Assembly (NCBI RefSeq): GCF_014842925.1
Contig: NZ_JACYXJ010000002.1
Coordinates: 248,001-312,000 of the forward strand
Origin: Roseibium polysiphoniae
Lineage (GTDB): Bacteria; Pseudomonadota; Alphaproteobacteria; Rhizobiales; Stappiaceae
Reading direction: 5' to 3'
Length of the DNA stretch: 64,000 bases
Part shown: one piece after another, positions 46,705-54,309 of the stretch
Numbering within the stretch: position 1 is the first letter of the stretch
Layout of the letters: each line of letters begins with the position of its first letter
Position numbers and translations under genes: made by a program
Notes under the pieces: generated by a model
What the model saw: only the letters and a program-made list of their open reading frames with translations
What the model was told of the DNA's origin: nothing
The model's database searches: none

Positions 46705-47406
46705 ATGTACGTTGATCAGATGGGCGATGAGACGCTGGAAGTCACTCAGGCCGTGGGGCTGCTTCAGGACAAGATCAGGTCTGCCGGGCTGCGCCTGAAG
46801 GAAAGCACGGATTTTTCCCTGTTCGAAGACACCATCCGGGCGACCGATGATCGCTATCTGATGGAAGATTTTTCCAGCAAGTTTTTTGACCTGCATGGTG
46901 CCAGCGCGTTCTGGATCGGGGCCTGGGACAAACAAGGTGAGCCGGTTTCCGTTCAGGCGGCCAAGATTGAAGACCTGCGCGACCGGAGCCTGGGGCAGCA
47001 CTGGCAGCAGCAGCAGCGCAGGATGTTCGTCGATCCGACCCCCGAAGCGGAACTGGGCGAAGATCACGCCCATGACGCGTTTTTCATGCGCGGGCGGATC
47101 GTCTATCACGGCAACCTGTGGCTCCGAAAGGACGCCAGGGGGCAGGGGCTTGCAGAAGCGCTCACCCAGCTCGGCTTTTTGATCTCTCTGTTGAAATGGT
47201 CGCCGGACTATCTCTACGGCCTGATGGCTTCGCGCAATGCGATGAAGGGATTTGGCCTCAGGGTCGGCTATCGCCGGTTTGCGCCGCGTGGAACCCATTG
47301 GATCACGCCGCCGGAGCATATCCGGGCCGATGACTGGCTGGTCTATTCCAACCGCAATGACCTGATCACGCTGGCGCGTACTATAGCTGCTGAAGGTCCT
47401 GGATAA
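46705..47406 (+). CDS. Hypothetical protein, GNAT-like
   Basis: The 233-residue protein contains LWLRKDARGQGLAEALTQLG near residue 139, which resembles the acetyl-CoA loop of GNAT enzymes, but the rest gives no recognised family. It could be an acyltransferase of unknown substrate. Its last 26 bases overlap the 3' end of the opposite-strand gene that follows, so the two transcripts share sequence at their ends. Confidence 0.55.
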   Translation: MYVDQMGDETLEVTQAVGLLQDKIRSAGLRLKESTDFSLFEDTIRATDDRYLMEDFSSKFFDLHGASAFWIGAWDKQGEPVSVQAAKIEDLRDRSLGQHWQQQQRRMFVDPTPEAELGEDHAHDAFFMRGRIVYHGNLWLRKDARGQGLAEALTQLGFLISLLKWSPDYLYGLMASRNAMKGFGLRVGYRRFAPRGTHWITPPEHIRADDWLVYSNRNDLITLARTIAAEGPG

Positions 47407-47887
47407 CGCCGAAGTAGGCGCAGAACCGTCGGTCAGACTTCGGTGAGGGGCGCAGCGCAATGATCAGCCGCTCAAAGGCGATATCGACGACCTTGTCTTC
47501 CATATGGATCGCAGTACGGGCGTAGCCGTAATAGGGGCGCTCTTCCAGGGCTGCGCGATAGGCGGCGGCCGAGGCTTCCTCGAGATCGGGATCCGGTGTC
47601 CGGAGCTCCTGGCCCTGTTGCATGGCCCAGTCTTCTCCGAAGAGGTGGCGCTGGCTCGAACGTCGTCCGACATAGAAGATTGGCGGCGGACCGATGCCTT
47701 CGAGCTTGTCGGAGCAAAGGCTCAGATAAGGCATGTGTTCGCGCAGCTTCTCCGAAACGAGCCCGGAAGAAGACATCATACTTTCATAGAAAGCGGAGAG
47801 TTGCGGGTCAGCGAGACCTTTTTCAATCGCTTCTGTGCCCAACTCTGTGAATACTGTCCTGTTCTTGGTCAGCAACGCGAGAAACAC
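47381..47887 (-). CDS. Hypothetical protein, PAS-like
   Basis: The 168-residue protein has no signal peptide or membrane helix. The pattern IGPPPIFYVGRRS near residue 65 and the final RRFCAYFGVIQDLQQL resemble the small PAS_5-type sensory domains, but this is a weak call. It is followed upstream by a 77-residue gene on the same strand with a 21-base gap. Function unknown. Confidence 0.45.
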   Translation of the reverse strand: MFLALLTKNRTVFTELGTEAIEKGLADPQLSAFYESMMSSSGLVSEKLREHMPYLSLCSDKLEGIGPPPIFYVGRRSSQRHLFGEDWAMQQGQELRTPDPDLEEASAAAYRAALEERPYYGYARTAIHMEDKVVDIAFERLIIALRPSPKSDRRFCAYFGVIQDLQQL

Positions 47888-47908
47888 CTCTGTTCGTTAG
47901 GTCGCCGT

Positions 47909-48142
47909 TCACTTTGTAAACGCCTTCAACAGGAGAGCAATGATACAGCAGAACTCTTCCCGCGTCTCTGAACTTAACTCATGAACGTTAGCAACCTGAT
48001 AATCCAACATGAGGATCATATCCCACATATCGGTAAGATTGTGTTTATCGACCTCGGCCTTCAGTTTTACGACGTTGTCGGCGCGGGGCTTCAGCTGGTT
48101 CGGAACATGGATCTCGCTGATAATGAAGGGCGGCGTCTGCAT
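47909..48142 (-). CDS. Small hypothetical protein
   Basis: The 77-residue protein is a mix of acidic and hydrophobic residues with no signal or domain recognised (KLKAEVDKHNLTDMWDMILM near residue 26). It is in the same direction as the PAS-like gene and 21 bases upstream of it, which supports a two-gene operon. The ribosome binding site is weak. Confidence 0.4.
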   Translation of the reverse strand: MQTPPFIISEIHVPNQLKPRADNVVKLKAEVDKHNLTDMWDMILMLDYQVANVHELSSETREEFCCIIALLLKAFTK

Positions 48143-48465
48143 GTTTTTCTTGTCTTCTTCGTCTTGCCCGTACCTGGGCGTTCCGAGTTTTGCGTCCGGT
48201 GAGCAGAAGCTCAGGAGCGTCCGATGAATCAGCCTAGCGTTCGAAAGCCTCGAGAGCTACAAATCGCACGGACTATTCAGGGTTGTATAGATCGACTTGA
48301 GAAAACCTGCTGGGCTGGTTAACGGACGATTTCGGTTGTTGGCTTTGACTGGTTGATTGCGATCGGCTGTTGACTTCGCCTCAAAAGCCGGGAAAAAGCT
48401 GTGATAGACTTTGGCAGTGCCGATGCGTCGGTGCCTTTGCCTTTTAGACGCGAGGAACGAGCAGC
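48143..48465. other. Intergenic region before NDUFS4-like gene
   Basis: About 320 bases between divergent genes, presumably holding both promoters. Nothing else is recognisable. Confidence 0.35.
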
Positions 48466-48771
48466 ATGGTTGCGCGTATCTACAGACCGGCCAAAACGGC
48501 CATGCAGTCCGGTAAAGCAAAGACCCAGCGCTGGGTTCTGGATTATGAGCCGGAGGTTGCACGCTCCGTCGAGCCGCTGATGGGCTACACATCGTCGTCG
48601 GACATGAAGCAGCAGATCAAGCTGTATTTCGACAGCAAGGATGATGCGGTCGCCTACGCCCGGCGCAACGGGATTGCGCATCGGGTCGAGGAACCGCGTG
48701 AGCGTGTCGTGCGCGGCGCGTCCTACTCTGACAATTTCAAGTTCGACCGGTCTGCGCCCTGGACCCATTGA
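48466..48771 (+). CDS. ETC complex I subunit (NDUFS4-like)
   Basis: The 101-residue protein starts MVARIYRPAKTAMQSG and contains WVLDYEPEVARSVEPLMGYTSS near residue 23 and YSDNFKFDRSAPWTH at the end, the pattern of the NDUFS4 accessory subunit of respiratory complex I found in alphaproteobacteria and mitochondria. It would attach to the peripheral arm of NADH:ubiquinone oxidoreductase. It lies about 100 bases before tRNA-Arg. Confidence 0.88.
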   Translation: MVARIYRPAKTAMQSGKAKTQRWVLDYEPEVARSVEPLMGYTSSSDMKQQIKLYFDSKDDAVAYARRNGIAHRVEEPRERVVRGASYSDNFKFDRSAPWTH

Positions 48772-48873
48772 GGGACCTGCATTCAATCCATCATCTGCCC
48801 ATCTCAGGATGGTCAGACCAGGACAAACTCGCTCTTCTCAGGTCTAACAAACCCTTGAAAGACAATGCCATAC

Positions 48874-48950
48874 GGCCCCGTAGCTCAGCTGGATAGAGCA
48901 CTCGCCTTCTAAGCGAATGGTCGCAGGTTCGAATCCTGCCGGGGTCACCA
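48874..48950 (+). tRNA. tRNA-Arg (anticodon TCT)
   Basis: The 77-base gene starts GGCCCCGTAGCTCAGC, has the anticodon loop CTTCTAA with TCT, a T arm GTTCGAATC, and encoded CCA. The acceptor arm GGCCCCG pairs with CGGGGTC (one G-T pair). Confidence 0.94.
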
Positions 48951-49194
48951 CTTTTCTGTTTTTCTGATTGGTATTGTTGGATGTCCGCTTGCCGCGGAGC
49001 GATCGGCCTTACCGGGTTTCCGAAACAATTATCTGAAGCGACGGAACGTTTTTTGCGCCCAGCTCCCTGGCTGAGCGCGCTTCGCGCAAGTTGGCTGCCG
49101 CCAAGGGCTGCACGCCGTCCCGGGACATTTGGTCATGCGGCCGTGCCGCTCTGACCTTCAGCGTTTATCGTGTGGGATAGGTTGATCGATCCGA

Positions 49195-49470
49195 TCAGGA
49201 GCCGACGGTCGGCTGATCCTTGGACTTGCCGGCATTGAGTTCCATGGTCAGGGGCGTGATCTTCGCCTTGAGCGCCATGTTCATTTCGGCGTTGTCTTCG
49301 TTCAGTGCATTCAGGGCCAGATCAAGCAGATAGGCGCAGAATGTCCGGCCGTCTTTCTCCGCTTCGCGCTTGGTGAAGAAAATCATGCGCTTCAGGGATT
49401 CATCCTGATCGAGATCATCCTGAGTTTGAGACTCAACGGCGTCATGCGCTTTGGACATAGTGATACCCAT
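49195..49470 (-). CDS. Small acidic hypothetical protein
   Basis: The 91-residue protein (87 if it starts at ATG 49458) is hydrophilic and acidic at its start (SQTQDDLDQDESLKRMIFF) with a central helix (FCAYLLDLALNALNEDNAEM). No membrane segment, signal or known domain was found. It is divergent from the BTAD regulator gene that opens the RiPP locus, and 252 bases separate their starts. A role with that locus is possible but not shown. Confidence 0.5.
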   Translation of the reverse strand: MGITMSKAHDAVESQTQDDLDQDESLKRMIFFTKREAEKDGRTFCAYLLDLALNALNEDNAEMNMALKAKITPLTMELNAGKSKDQPTVGS

Positions 49471-49722
49471 CGTTATTCAACTTCTTTGAACCTGAAGCCG
49501 TATCTCCCTGCCTGCCACAGGAAGGTCGTGCCCCGCGATGTCGATCGGCCTTGATCAGGCAATGCAACCTGACTTCAACCTGTTTCTTTGTCACCAAGGA
49601 TCTGGTTGAGGCGTGAAATTACCGTGATAAAACTATACAGGAATTGGAATTCAGCGATTAGTCTAGATTCACGAGAACCTGTTTTATGGTTACCTACACG
49701 CTCAAGCTGTCTGGATTAAGGC

Positions 49723-51732
49723 ATGCCCGTTAGATTGTACATCAATTGTTTGGGGACGCCCGAAGTGCTGGACGACGCAGGGGCCGCGGTCGCTGTGCCG
49801 ACCCGCAAGGCGCTTGCGATCCTGGTTTACCTGCTCCGGACACCGGGCCGTCTCGTTCCCCGTGAACAGGTGGCAGACATTCTCTGGAGCAAGGCGCCGC
49901 GGGACAAGGCGATTCAGTCCTTGCGCCAGGCCTTGAGGCAGGTGAGGCGAATCGAAGAGGCGAGCGGGACCCGATTTCTCGAGGCGGACAAGGGGCATGT
50001 GGGTCTGGCCGGCGGCGTGCTGGTTTCAGATTTCGGCGTGGTTTCGGAATTGCTGGAAAGCGGCGGTGCGGCAGACTTCGAAGCCGCCCTTGCGCGCATT
50101 CGTGGCCCGTTGTTGAACGGCTACGAGACGCTGGATCCTGTTTTTCAGGACTGGTTGACCATCGAGCGGCAGCGCCTGATGTCTGACTATACGTCGTCTG
50201 CGCTCAAGGTGGTCGATACGCTGTCGCTTCTTGAGGAGCCCGACCGGGTCGAAGCAGGCTGCCGTTTTCTGCTGGGTCTCGACAGTGCGCTGGAGCATGC
50301 ACATCAGCTTTTGATCAAATTGTACCTGGTGTCCGGCCGAAAGGCCGAGGCGCACGAGCAGCTGAAGCGGTGTGAGGCGGAACTCAAGGCGCATCTTGAC
50401 GCGGACCCTGATGAAGAAACGCTGAGGCTTTTCAACACGCATGCCGATGCCTATGTCGAAAGATCCTCCGCAAAGACCCGCTTTGCCGTGGAGCCGGTTT
50501 CGGCGATGGCAACAGCAAACCTTTGTCATTCGGACCGGCCGGATCTCATTCAGCTGCCGCAGCTGACGATTGCGTCGTTTGTCGACGCTGACCGGCTCGA
50601 TTCGCGTGCTCACACGATCCTCGATGACATTCGCAGTTGTCTCGGCGCCTATCGCAACGTTGAGATCTATGAAAACGACAACGAGACCCAGGGAGTCCCG
50701 CAAAAGGTCACCTATGTCGATGCGGGAGAACTGGGCAGCTACCTCCTGCGCTTCCGCCATGATGCACACATGGGGCTGATCTACCTTCAGCTCGAGAATC
50801 GTGTGTCGGGCCAGGTGCTTTTCAACGAGGTGATCGAGACCGAGCAGGTGGCCGATTTCAATCGGCTGCGGGAGGCGACGTCGCAGACGGTCAATCGCAT
50901 TCAGTCCCATGTGATCGGCAGGCTTCGCGCGAGGGTCGGGAAACAGCCGTTTTCCAGATGGTGTCAGGCCGAAGCGTTGCTGTGTGAATTCAGTCCGTCT
51001 GCCGATCGAAAGGCGGTGGCGATCCTTGATGAACTTCAAGCTGCCAATCCAACCTACTCGGTCGCCTATTCCGGCAAGGCTTCGGTTGGCCTGAAGCAAT
51101 TGCTGCATTATCCGGACTTTCGGGCAACGCAGACAGGCTCCAAGGATGTGCTCGATCTGGCGGAGCAGGGCGTCCTGCTTGATCCCTGGCATGTGTTCAA
51201 CCGGCGCATGCACGGCTGGTCGCTGCTGCAGTCAGGCTATTATGACGAAGCGCGCCGGGCATTCACCGAGGCTGCCCGTCTGAACCCGTTTGATCCGACC
51301 AATCTCATGTCGATCGCGGAGGGGATGGCCTATATTGGCGACGTGGATGAGGCGCGGCGGAATGCGGAACGGGCATTTTCGCTGTTCCCGGTGATCCCGC
51401 GTTTCTTCTACGAGTATCTGGCCAACATCAAATTTTCTGCTGGCGATTATACGTCCGCGCTCGAGCTGCTCGACCGGGCGCCGACCGATGGCATCTTGTC
51501 GATCACAACCCGGATCGCGGCCTTCTTGTGTTCGGGCCGGGATGGTGAGGCGCGAGACACTCTGGATCTGCTGTCGCGGCGCCATGCAGGTCGTTTCGCA
51601 GATGTCACGCGAGATCGGCCAGAGGAGGTTCTCGGCTGGCTCAACCGGATCAACCTTTACCAGGACCCGCAGACCCGCATGCATTACAAGCGCGGAGCGG
51701 ACATGGTGCGGAGCTACCTTCTGGCGAGCTGA
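49723..51732 (+). CDS. SARP-like transcriptional activator with BTAD and TPR regions
   Basis: The 669-residue protein begins with a winged-helix DNA-binding domain (residues about 1-95, with PTRKALAILVYLLRTPGRLV and LRQALRQVRRI), followed by a bacterial transcriptional activation domain (about 100-245, LIKLYLVSGRKAEAHEQLKR) as in SARP regulators of natural-product clusters. The C-terminal half (about 430-640) has TPR-like helical repeats, for example GYYDEARRAFTEAARLNPFD. It is the likely pathway regulator of the YcaO-precursor genes it faces. It converges on the first-listed precursor gene with 22 bases between stops. Confidence 0.85.
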   Translation: MPVRLYINCLGTPEVLDDAGAAVAVPTRKALAILVYLLRTPGRLVPREQVADILWSKAPRDKAIQSLRQALRQVRRIEEASGTRFLEADKGHVGLAGGVLVSDFGVVSELLESGGAADFEAALARIRGPLLNGYETLDPVFQDWLTIERQRLMSDYTSSALKVVDTLSLLEEPDRVEAGCRFLLGLDSALEHAHQLLIKLYLVSGRKAEAHEQLKRCEAELKAHLDADPDEETLRLFNTHADAYVERSSAKTRFAVEPVSAMATANLCHSDRPDLIQLPQLTIASFVDADRLDSRAHTILDDIRSCLGAYRNVEIYENDNETQGVPQKVTYVDAGELGSYLLRFRHDAHMGLIYLQLENRVSGQVLFNEVIETEQVADFNRLREATSQTVNRIQSHVIGRLRARVGKQPFSRWCQAEALLCEFSPSADRKAVAILDELQAANPTYSVAYSGKASVGLKQLLHYPDFRATQTGSKDVLDLAEQGVLLDPWHVFNRRMHGWSLLQSGYYDEARRAFTEAARLNPFDPTNLMSIAEGMAYIGDVDEARRNAERAFSLFPVIPRFFYEYLANIKFSAGDYTSALELLDRAPTDGILSITTRIAAFLCSGRDGEARDTLDLLSRRHAGRFADVTRDRPEEVLGWLNRINLYQDPQTRMHYKRGADMVRSYLLAS

Positions 51733-51754
51733 GCGAAACGCAGAGCTTCAGGAT

Positions 51755-52054
51755 TCAGTTCAGGGTGTTGGGCGGAATCAGGTCTGCCAGTTGGGACAGA
51801 TACTGCTCTTCGCCGGATGCTAGGCGTTCTTCATTCAACCGGTAGGGAAGAACCACAGGAGGTTTTTCGTGATCGTTTTCCTGAATGACCTTGAAATTGA
51901 ACAATGCAGCCGTCTTTTCCGGAAGACCGATGCGACGCAGTTCTGCAGCAGGATCGTCAATTAGCCTTTGCTTCAGTTCCGGATTTACGGATGCCTCTGC
52001 CAGCAGCTTTCCAAGCGCCACGATGTTTTTTTCATAGGCAGGAAAACGGGGCAT
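51755..52054 (-). CDS. NHLP-type RiPP precursor peptide, Cys-free
   Basis: The 99-residue protein resembles the nitrile hydratase leader peptide family. NPELKQRLIDDPAAELRRIG (residues 24-43) is followed by FKVIQENDHEKPPVVLP, which matches the KV...VVLP strand of the family. The remaining about 29 residues are the candidate core and end LSQLADLIPPNTLN; they hold Ser80, Ser87 and Thr97 but no Cys. Start ATG 52054 has AAGGAT seven bases upstream; frame codons further up are not family-like. It is second in a two-gene minus-strand operon. Confidence 0.72.
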   Translation of the reverse strand: MPRFPAYEKNIVALGKLLAEASVNPELKQRLIDDPAAELRRIGLPEKTAALFNFKVIQENDHEKPPVVLPYRLNEERLASGEEQYLSQLADLIPPNTLN

Positions 52055-52111
52055 GTCTTTATCCTTTTGACGCCGCTCGGCGGCGAATCCATTGAACGGA
52101 AACTTTGTGAA

Positions 52112-52146
52112 TGTTCCCGCCACCAAGGACCATGGCGGCGGGAGCA
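52112..52146 (-). other. Intercistronic stem-loop between the two precursor genes
   Basis: An extended stem of about ten pairs (one G-T) plus three more above an A-C mismatch lies seven bases after the stop of the upstream precursor gene. No T run follows. It would suit partial termination or 3'-end protection of the upstream transcript. Confidence 0.55.
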
Positions 52147-52152
52147 CTAAAA

Positions 52153-52416
52153 TCAGTCAGGCTGAATGTGGTAGACGCAGGAACCGAGGGCGCGGCGTCC
52201 GAGCTCTTCCAGATAGGCTTCGTCGCCAATCTTGGCAGCGTCAACGCTTGAAGGCACGACCAGGTGCACCGTGTCAGCCGTATCGGCATAGACTTTGACA
52301 TCGCCCTTGGCGGCAATGGTTTCTGCGAGTTCGTTGCGCTTTTCGCCGTCCTGGATCATTGCGCCGACCTTGGCGCCGAGTGTCAGAATGTCTTCGCGGG
52401 TGTTAAGCTGGGTCAT
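52153..52416 (-). CDS. NHLP-type RiPP precursor peptide, single C-terminal Cys
   Basis: The 87-residue protein has KVYADTADTVHLVVP (residues 41-55), a clear match to the strand that ends NHLP leaders. The last about 32 residues (from SSVDAAKIGDEAYLEELG to GSCVYHIQPD) are the candidate core, with Ser56, Ser57, Ser79 and one Cys80 near the end. It shares with the other precursor the VxP turn and a later YLxxL. GAAAGG lies about six bases before ATG 52416. It is the first gene of the precursor operon, divergent from the YcaO gene. Confidence 0.78.
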   Translation of the reverse strand: MTQLNTREDILTLGAKVGAMIQDGEKRNELAETIAAKGDVKVYADTADTVHLVVPSSVDAAKIGDEAYLEELGRRALGSCVYHIQPD

Positions 52417-52643
52417 GACAAGCCTTTCAAAGAATACAGGTTGTGGATCTCCATCCCGAAATCACCGCGTGATGGCGGAGCGTCGGAAGCTCTTCTCGAC
52501 GCTGGTTGCGTGTGAAGACCGGCCCATGTCCGGTCACACCGCTCGCTCAGTCGAAAGCGCACTCCGATGCTTCGGCAAGACACGGGCAATGGCAATAATC
52601 ACAGGCCGTATCGCTTGGTCTTGCAATTCAGGGTGGTTGTAGG
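52417..52643. promoter_or_regulatory. Divergent promoter region precursor operon / YcaO gene
   Basis: The 227 bases between the start of the precursor operon and the YcaO start should hold both promoters, and probably the binding site of the BTAD regulator. No repeat clear enough to call an operator was seen. Confidence 0.4.
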
Positions 52644-54110
52644 GTGTGGACATCTGACCTCGGCAGTGTGGGACCTAGCGCCAATGGTCCGAAGGAAGGC
52701 TTCAGACATCTTGCAAACAAGTTGTCGGAGCTGGGCAGCGCACTGCCGCTCGAGGGACTTGAAAAGCCCGCCGGTGACGCTGCGCGATTGCTGTGTGACT
52801 GGGGGGCGGCGACCGTGGTCGGGACGCGCCTGCAGCTTGAGGCCCCGATCACGCCCGACCTGTTGACACTCTTTGCGCCGCTGCTTGACCTTTGCCGACC
52901 TGGGATTTTCGATACGCCGCTGCCTGCTTGTCCGCTTCAGCTCAAGGCAGGTCTTGCCGATGTCATGGGTCCGTCCTGGGGAGATTGCGAGCCTGAAATC
53001 CTGAAATTGGTGGCCGGTGGCCAAGGGGATGTCGGGGCACAGGCGCTCGTTTCCTGCCTCGGCGAGATGGCGGAACGCCTCAGTCTTTTCACCCTCGGCA
53101 CGGATGATGACCGGGTTTTCGATCGCGGCGATGGTGGCGACGAACTCGCTCTTGGCTCGCTGCTTGGTTTCAGCCAGCGGCAGGAGAGGGATCTGGCACG
53201 CTCTCTTGTGGGAGCTGCCGCCTATTTTTCAGGAAATCAGATCGACTGGAACACCCTTGACGGCCGCCGCGTTTGTATGCGGGATCTCGCGACGGGGCGA
53301 GAGGTTCAGGTTCCCGCTTTTGGCGTTCTCATGGGCGAGGGGCGTGGGCTTGGTCTCTCCGGATTGAGCCTGACCTCAACGGTCGGCGCAGCGGTCTGGT
53401 CCGAACCAGAGGAGGCTCACCGAAGGGCGTTGCACGAGCTGGTCGAGAGAGATGCCGTCGGTCAATTCTGGTACAACCGCCTGGGGATAACCCTTCTGGA
53501 GAGGGGCATGTGGCGAGAGTTTATCCACCGAAATTGCGAGACCTATCTGGATGAGCGGGAAAGGGTGACCACTTTTATACGTGTCGACACTGATTTGAGT
53601 GCTCACGTAATCGTTGCTGTTTCGTTTGAACGCGATGGTCTTGGGGCCTGTGTGGGAGCATCTGCCGCTCCAACGTCGGAAAGTGCTGCAATGTCCGCTC
53701 TTGGGGAAATGCTCCAGGCCGAGCTTTCGCTTGGTCTGATGGCGCGCGCGCACAAGGACGCCCCGCCAAGCGCTCAGCTGCCGGCTGCCCTTCGATATTC
53801 CAGCAGCACGCGGATCGCAGAGGATCTGAGGTTTGCCGCAGCGAAACCGGCAGATGTCGGATCACTGGGCGTCGTCTATGGACCTGACGATTTGTTTGAA
53901 AGCTGCCTCGAGAAGTCCCTGAAGCTTTATGCCTTCGACGCAACGCGTTCTGATCTTGCCATTCCCTGCATCAAGATCATGTCTCCGGATCTTTGCTCAT
54001 GGCAGCCAAGGTTCGGAAAGCCGCGACTGTTCGATGGGGTTGTCGACCGAGGATGGGCTACCTCCCGCGAGGATGAGCAAGTCTTTGAAAACAGGCCGTT
54101 TCCTTTTTAG
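52644..54110 (+). CDS. YcaO-family RiPP-modifying protein
   Basis: The 488-residue protein has the three ATP/Mg-binding regions of the YcaO family: SCLGEMAERLSLF (residues 137-149), SEPEEAHRRALHELVERDAV (253-272), and SAMSALGEMLQAEL-like helix (near 347-361). The C-terminus ENRPFPF resembles the Pro-rich tail of azoline-forming YcaO proteins. Such enzymes activate a peptide amide with ATP and cyclise Cys, Ser or Thr, or form thioamides or amidines with partners. The start is GTG 52644 with GGGTGG upstream. About 125 N-terminal residues are unassigned. No ThiF-like partner, TfuA, or dehydrogenase gene adjoins. Confidence 0.85.
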   Translation: MWTSDLGSVGPSANGPKEGFRHLANKLSELGSALPLEGLEKPAGDAARLLCDWGAATVVGTRLQLEAPITPDLLTLFAPLLDLCRPGIFDTPLPACPLQLKAGLADVMGPSWGDCEPEILKLVAGGQGDVGAQALVSCLGEMAERLSLFTLGTDDDRVFDRGDGGDELALGSLLGFSQRQERDLARSLVGAAAYFSGNQIDWNTLDGRRVCMRDLATGREVQVPAFGVLMGEGRGLGLSGLSLTSTVGAAVWSEPEEAHRRALHELVERDAVGQFWYNRLGITLLERGMWREFIHRNCETYLDERERVTTFIRVDTDLSAHVIVAVSFERDGLGACVGASAAPTSESAAMSALGEMLQAELSLGLMARAHKDAPPSAQLPAALRYSSSTRIAEDLRFAAAKPADVGSLGVVYGPDDLFESCLEKSLKLYAFDATRSDLAIPCIKIMSPDLCSWQPRFGKPRLFDGVVDRGWATSREDEQVFENRPFPF

Positions 54111-54164
54111 TCCGATAGCTTTTTGAGCGCGGATCGTGCTGGTTGACAGGTCGGTGGTGCTGCG

Positions 54165-54205
54165 ACAACTAAAAACATGATAGTAAAACTCATGTTTTTA
54201 GTTGT
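54165..54205. repeat. Perfect 16-base inverted repeat after YcaO gene
   Basis: The arms ACAACTAAAAACATGA and its exact complement are separated by nine bases. It lies 55 bases past the YcaO stop, ahead of a terminator. It could be a second bidirectional terminator or a protein-binding site. It is AT-rich in a GC-rich setting. Confidence 0.75.
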
Positions 54206-54268
54206 GCTGTCAATGGCTGTCGCCGAGGCTCCTTCGTGACCTTCGGCCGGTCTCTGGAAACCGACTTC

Positions 54269-54295
54269 AGGCGGGTCTTCGGACTCGCCTTTTTT
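54269..54295 (+). terminator. Rho-independent terminator after YcaO gene
   Basis: A nine-pair stem (AGGCGGGTC / GACTCGCCT, one G-T pair) closed by a TTCG tetraloop is followed by five more T. It ends YcaO transcription before the convergent CAP-domain gene. Confidence 0.9.
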
Positions 54296-54309
54296 CGTTT
54301 GGAGCCGTT

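Noticed and set aside
51755..52416. The two precursors as fragments of true nitrile hydratase alpha subunits
   Set aside because: They are about 90-100 residues, lack the metal-binding Cys cluster (CxxCSC) and catalytic core, and each has its own start, ribosome binding site and stop. They are leader-like, not broken enzymes.
48874..54295. Island inserted at tRNA-Arg
   Set aside because: No integrase is present and no repeat of the tRNA 3' end was seen downstream of the RiPP genes. The idea remains open but unsupported.
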